DNA of 64,000 bases. Origin: Zygnema cylindricum (lineage: Eukaryota; Streptophyta; Zygnematophyceae; Zygnematales; Zygnemataceae). The notes under the pieces are model-generated. The model was not told where the DNA came from, searched no databases, and saw only the letters and a list, made by a program, of their open reading frames with translations. The DNA lies in NCBI GenBank assembly GCA_037447655.1, contig JBBHKE010001659.1:62001-126000 (forward strand), in the 5' to 3' direction. The position numbers and the translations under genes were made by a program. Shown piece after piece: positions 59,201 to 64,000 of this stretch (positions within the stretch are counted from its first letter, which is position 1; every line of letters begins with the position of its first letter).

Positions 59201-60059
59201 CCAGCAAGGTTACAACTATGGTCTTCGAAACAAGAGTCACTCGTGGAAAAGTGACTGTTACTTCATCTCCAGCAAATGGTTCATCAAAAAGGAAGATGGA
59301 CGAAGAAGAGGTGGATTTACCAAAAACAAAGAGAGGTAAAAGGGGCACAAAAAAGGCCGCAGTAGTGGAAGATAAGGCAAATCCAGCTGCTCAGTCAACA
59401 GAAACCACAAGCGCGACTGAAAAAGTGGTAAAGGGGAAGGCAGGTAAACCACCAAAGGAAGACAAACAACCCACACCAACAGCAAAGGCACAAAATTCTC
59501 GACGGAAATCGGTATGTATTCCTTTTTCATTTTTCCCAAGACTTGCAAACTTGAAAAGAAGGTAACTAATTTTTAACCAAGTAGAGAAAAAGAATTGGAT
59601 GTATCAGTTTATTTATTCCTGTGCTTAGAGTGTGATTTCGGGCTAAAGTCATTGTATGAAGATAGTTTACAATTTTTGGGAGAAGGCGATATGATGACTG
59701 TTTAGTGTTTATTCCGTAAAGATTTCAATAGCGTTACCCGCCTTTAAATCCTGACTGTCTCCAATTGTGCATAACTAAAAAGCCCACTTTTTGTTGACTT
59801 TTGCAAAAAAATAAATCTTGTTGTTGTTTTTGGAGGCGCTACCTTCTGATAGGTGAAAGCAACCTGGTTTTATTTGTTTTGTTGTAAAGCTTTTCTCCCC
59901 TTTTTTTGTGCAAATGCCGGTATCCATATGAAAACTCTAGTCTAGATGGGAATTGTGCATTCATTTTTGTGGTTTTTTTGGTTTTTTTTCCCTCCTTAGG
60001 GCACCAAGACTCCAACAAAAACTGCAAGTGGTGGGAAGAGGAAGAGGGGAAAGAAATAA
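53201..60059 (+). CDS. Agenet-domain, lysine-rich presumed chromatin protein (G2484-1-like)
   Basis: Exons in phase: possible 53201-53312 (less sure), 54473-55084, 55302-55410, 55693-55990, 56666-56724, 57626-57729, 58222-59511, 60000-60059 (stop). The visible part is about 880 residues. The true start is not found; an internal ATG lies at 54572. After a variable N-terminus come two Tudor-like Agenet modules: GDEVE...GLRGAWFSGRIKEI, VHALIQFHELLEDDG...LEEWYPI, then GDQIEVHSDEAWWAAVVIGV, GRTINVHYPEE and ARPGLVFENGFWVI. The arrangement matches the Agenet C-terminal pair of plant G2484-1 proteins, probably a chromatin reader in the nucleus (inference). The single 1290-bp exon encodes a low-complexity Lys/Ser/Pro-rich tail, and the protein ends KRKRGKK. 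It is divergent from KRR1. Confidence 0.82.
53498..53668. mobile_element. MITE, type B, inside the Agenet gene's first interval
   Basis: Left end TACACCGTGTTTAGCTTTAA, right end CTCTAATAGCGATTCACGGT then GTA. The interior TTTCCATCGCAACC is the inverse of the type B landmark. 171 bp, within the intron if the 53201 exon is real. Confidence 0.75.
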
Positions 60060-60386
60060 TGTAAGTGGCGGGACGAGGAAAAGGGGAAGGAAATAAAGCA
60101 AGTAATGCTTTCTCTAGTTGTGTGTCAACTGCAGAGGATGGTTTAATATGTCATAATGGTAAAAGTCAGATGATAACAAATACGAGTAATGGCAAGCAAT
60201 AGTTGTGATTAAGCTATTTTGGCCTAAACACAGTTACTCTCAATGCATATAAGCAGATTGAGGCTAATATGTAGGATTTGGGTTATGGGGAAAAATTCCA
60301 TGTGATTGTGTCGTTTTCTTTAAGTTTGATGGTGATTTTTCTGTAGTTGTTGTCCGGTTCTCATCATCTTTTCTTTACTTTTCTTT

Positions 60387-60392
60387 AATAAA
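60387..60392 (+). terminator. Candidate polyadenylation signal for the Agenet gene
   Basis: AATAAA about 330 bases after the stop codon, in a T-rich context. No closer match was noticed. Confidence 0.4.
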
Positions 60393-61787
60393 GGACATGT
60401 TGTACAGGTTTTCAAGATTGTGGCATATAAACCTACATTGCATTGCTTTATTCAATGTGGCAACTCCTGACAAATGCTTTTCTTTGAACAAAATTTGATA
60501 TCAGGTTTTAGGATTTGCTAGTTTATTGTATCTAGAGTTGCAGTCTATCGTAAAATTTGCGATATTTTTGGATGAAGTACGATTCCATTTTATTGCATTA
60601 TATCTCATCATGTGACAGTAATATATTGTAAAATATTGCCATTCATGGCATTTATCTTGGTTAGGGATTCATATCGGTCAAAATGATCTGATAATCATTT
60701 TTTTTATATCCCCGATAAGGTTTGCCTGATAATTATAGCAAATTTTGCTGTCGATAATATTTTGATATTGAGGAGTAATTAATAATTATAAGTAGTATGG
60801 ACGACGGGAAAAAGGATCATTAATGCGACGAGACTTATGGAGCAATTGGGTTTGGAAGTGAGTGAGGACCAGCATCGGCAAAGAAGGAAAGTTGACATGG
60901 TTAAAATGAAATCCTGTGATGGAAAGGAGTTGGTGATTGAGTGGATTTAGGAACCGCTGGAGTAGTAGTATGAGGGAAAGAGAGTGTGTGGGAGCGATGT
61001 CGTAAAAACAGTTATGTAATCCTGAGTATTGTCGAGTAAGGCTGTATACGGAGTCCAGATTGTTTGGCAGGAGCGAATGAACTAGAATCAGTTGGTTAGA
61101 GGTTGAGAAAAAGAGAGGGGAAAGCGGCCTATGTTTTCCTGTTTTTGTTGTCATTTCCATTAAAAGACTATTCTCGAAGATTTAGACCTCCTTTCTTGGC
61201 GTATTCCATAGTAATTTGGTATCAACCAGTACAAATTGATTGTCGACTATCGAGATTGTCTGATAACCTAAATTATTGGCACTTATCAGGAAGGCAATCA
61301 AAAAAAAAAAACAAACAAATTAAAAAAATGAGAAATTATAAATAAGTAAACAACCAAGCAACTGAACAACGAACCTACTGGACTACTGACCAACTGACCA
61401 GCTGATTGAGATTCAACAGGTATCAATATTGTTGATTCACGGTAGGGCGGAGATATGAAGCGTTTATAGTAGAACTTCATCAAGACAACATGATGGACCA
61501 TTTAAATGCATGGGAACAAAAGAAAAATAAGAGAGAATGAGGCCAGAACGAAACTGAAAAACCGAACACTGGTGAAATAAAAGGAAAAGCAAATGGAAAA
61601 ACAAAAACAAAAATAGGTGGAAAGAAATAAAGAAATGACATTTGAACAAGGGCAAGCCTAATGGAAAATAACATAGAGTACCCAAATTAAAACTTTTTTA
61701 ACAGAACCTCAACGCAGCTAAACAAGAAAAACTAGTACAAGCAAAAATTAATTTATGATTCCAAACGTTGCTTTCGTTGTTTTTTTA
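60393..61787. other. Intergenic, no supported gene
   Basis: AT-rich. The stretch 60790-60950 reads as a short protein-like frame (RLMEQLGLEVSEDQHRQR, KSCDGKELVIEW) ending in stops, perhaps a transposon relic. Nothing else is supported. Confidence 0.4.
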
Positions 61788-61872
61788 TCGCCCTGCTTGT
61801 AGTTTTTCAGTTTTGGCCATGCCACCCCTTTTGTACCCCCGGACTCAGATAGTTTACCATCGTGCTTTTTTT
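61788..61872 (+). mobile_element. 3'-UTR fragment of the non-LTR element
   Basis: Matches the end of copy 1 (33480-33569): TGTAGTTTTTCAGTTTTGGC, CATGCCACCCCTTTTGTACC, then GGACTCAGAT and ACCATCGTGCTTTTT. It carries no coding sequence, consistent with a 5'-truncated insertion. Confidence 0.85.
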
Positions 61873-62054
61873 TAAGTTATCCTGTGTGTAAAGATCAATG
61901 ACTAATTGGAAGTTTCACGAGTTCGTGCCGTGCTGTTTTTTGTACTTTCTGTAATATTACTTTCAGTCTCCTATTATAAGTAGAGCAATTTGTGATATGC
62001 TACACATATTTTCTCGACAGTCTTGTATGAAAGATAAATAAAGGGCCGACTTTA

Positions 62055-64000
62055 TTAAAAAGCGCGATGGTAAACCATCTAAGTCCATGAGAACAAAAGG
62101 GAGTAGCATGGCAAAAACTGAAAAACTACATGTCGGGGGAAGAAACAAAGACAATAAGCAAGGCAAAAGCAGCCACAATACGAAAAGATGGCCAAAAAAC
62201 GGAAAACACCCAAAGAAGTGAAGAACAACAAACGAAACATCAAAGGAAAGAGCCAACAAAACCCCAACATAACTAAAAATCTATGAAAAGTAACCACGTA
62301 AGTCCCCGAACCCCGGAGGAGCACGAGGAGGGAGTTCCACGACACGTCGACGATCCATAGCCGCAATAGACGATCCAAGGAGGATAGATGCCTGCACTCG
62401 TTGTAGGGCCACCGATAAACGTTGACGATAAAAAGCAGTAAGTACTGAAACAGAAGGGCTCCTGCTCGAACAAGCGCCGCCCACAAGTATAGAGGAACTC
62501 GTCCAAAGCCACACCCAAACAACCAAATATCTCGACCGCAATCGGAATGAATCCATCCATAGCCTCGCGATGGGCATAATCACGCTCCTTCCTCCTAGCC
62601 ACGTCACGTGCGGCCAAAACCCCATGTCGAGCTGCCCGACTGACAACTATATTAGAGGTCGGGTTCGCCAAAACAACGTCACCAAATGTACGACGCGCAC
62701 CATCGAGTAATGCAATGTCAATCCGACGGGAAAGAATAATGTGGGAAACTTCCCGGTGGATAGAATATCCCCCCTCGGAAGCGATAGTAGCAATGGTGTC
62801 TCGGATCATGTCATGCGCCTGAATCAACTCGCCCCCGTGGGAGCAACGAAGCAAATGTACGCCGTCTGGCTCAAGAACGTGGTCACATGAGCAAACAAGA
62901 GAGCGAAGCAAAGGTGGGTGAGGGAGGCCAAGCCAAAACCTAAGGGCCGTGGTGAACTGAGCCGGGGTGAATCGGAGGGTAGATAAGATAGGGATAGCCA
63001 ATAGCCATGCTGCAGAACCAAGTCCGCCACAGGAAAGAAAGCGTGCACGCGAAGAATCAGAAGGAAGCGCCTCGAGAAGCTCGGTCTTAATAGCGGCGAC
63101 GACCTTATCAGAAATAGATTCCTAAACACGTGCAACTGATGTCGAAACAAGAGTGGAAAGAACCGGCATATCCGCGATAGCAGCAGGAGGAAGAGAACGA
63201 GCTGCATCGAGAAGGGACCGCTGGAAGGCGAGCACACCGTCCAAAACTCGGGGTACAACGGTAGCAAGAATAGGAGTGTCTTCAGCCAAAAAACGAGAGA
63301 CAATAGTAGAGGCAACAAGGCACCAACTTCCCAAATAGGCAGCGGGAGCAACACGAGCCATCGATAGTAACCTCGAACCGCAGAGACTCGAAGAGAGGCT
63401 TAGATACAGGCTGCAGGCCCAGACTCGCGATCAAAAGCCCCACGACCTAACAACGTGTGAAGAACGTCCTTGAGGCGATCGTCAAATGCACAAAGGGACG
63501 ACACAAAAGTAGGAGTGGGAGGAGAAGTACGAGTAAGGTAAGAGGGGCGATGGGGGAAACACCGTGTCAAATGTGCAAAATCCACTTGGGGATCCGAAAG
63601 GTTAGGTAGGTCATCCACATAAGACAAATCTGTCTAAAGAGCAGAATTAAGAAATTCTATGATGTATGGATTAGAACCGAGCGGGCAACCTAACACACGA
63701 ATGCCTTCGGATAGATGAGGTGTCTAAAAACCAAGAGGGGGAGTGAAATAAAGAGGAATAGAATGTGGGGACCAAACACCACACTTAGTGGGTTGGACAG
63801 AAAGATTGAGTTCGGCCAAACGATCCTTGAAAAAGTTGTAGGCCGATATAACTTGGTCCCAAAGGACCAATAATGTGTGTGTCGTCCGCACCTAAAGGGA
63901 AGACACAAGATGGAAAAGCTACCGCGGAAGCTCGGGGGGGGGTAATGAGCAAGGGAAAACAAAGCCCCCCCAAGAGGATCGCCATGACAAGTGCCAGTTG
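62055..64000 (-). mobile_element. Non-LTR retrotransposon, copy 2 (runs off the right edge)
   Basis: The minus strand carries the 3' end of the same family, ending ACCATCGCGCTTTTT at about 62055. The coding region extends past 64000. Codon order matches copy 1: GDPLGGALFSLAHY near 63940, ADDTHIIGP near 63870, then SPPTPTFVSS, GRGAFDRESGP, RVAPAAYLGSWCL and the C-terminal domain. It faces the 61788 fragment, about 180 bp away. Confidence 0.85.
62279..63980 (-). pseudogene. Non-LTR ORF copy 2: RT end and C-terminal endonuclease-like domain
   Basis: The reverse transcriptase catalytic box is kept better than in copy 1 (GADDTHIIGP), but the frame is shifted around 63910. Stops occur near 63632, 63398 and 63122. 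The C-terminal domain is open from 63001 to about 62279: CSCDHVLEPDGVHLLRC..GG (Cys/His cluster), HREVSHIILSRRIDIALLDG, TFGDVVLANPT, then RKERDYAHREAMDGFIPIAV and EIFGCLG. D, DV and a K-x-x-x-Y...E spacing would suit a PD-(D/E)XK endonuclease fold as in R2-type elements (inference). It gives the cleanest view of this domain in the window. Confidence 0.78.

Overview
The window looks like nuclear DNA of a green plant, probably an early-diverging streptophyte (a charophyte alga or a bryophyte-grade plant). I infer this from four spliced genes with GT-AG introns, a plant-type Agenet-pair protein, an LEA_2/NDR1-like membrane protein, and AT-rich, repeat-crowded intergenic DNA. The species cannot be fixed from sequence alone. 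A Chara-like repeat-rich genome would fit, but that is a guess.

Left third (1-20 kb): a nest of transposons. An old Ty1/copia element has its 5' LTR split by a younger composite copia element. The composite has three LTRs and two internal regions (181-10559), and the 5-bp repeat TATGA marks both junctions. The composite's own gag holds a solo LTR of a third, divergent subfamily, flanked by CATAC. All copia reading frames carry stops or frameshifts. Next come a few short repeats and a 1.2-kb non-autonomous hAT-like element with an exact 8-bp target duplication. That element itself carries copia-LTR-like sequence.

Genes, left to right: (1) a plus-strand amino-acid/auxin-permease-like transporter, nine visible coding exons, 21120-27626; (2) a degenerate non-LTR retrotransposon, 29464-33569, with 71-bp 5' tandem repeats, an N-terminal zinc-finger-like motif, a reverse transcriptase and a C-terminal endonuclease-like region; (3) a five-exon LEA_2/NDR1-like gene on the plus strand, 35695-38068; (4) KRR1, the ribosome small-subunit processome KH protein, on the minus strand, with twelve exons reconstructed in phase from 51085 down to 40531; (5) an Agenet-domain, lysine-rich presumed chromatin protein on the plus strand, about 53201-60059, divergent from KRR1; (6) a second copy of the non-LTR element, minus strand, running off the right edge, plus a short 3'-UTR fragment of the same family.

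The KRR1 introns, the LEA_2 first intron and the KRR1-Agenet interval are seeded with a small inverted-repeat (MITE-like) family. Its ends read approximately TACACCGTGAATCGCTATTA and it is flanked by or ends in TA. One copy abuts KRR1 exon 10, so the 5' splice site falls on the element boundary. The four host genes show no obvious functional partnership. What dominates the window is layered transposon history around ordinary housekeeping genes.
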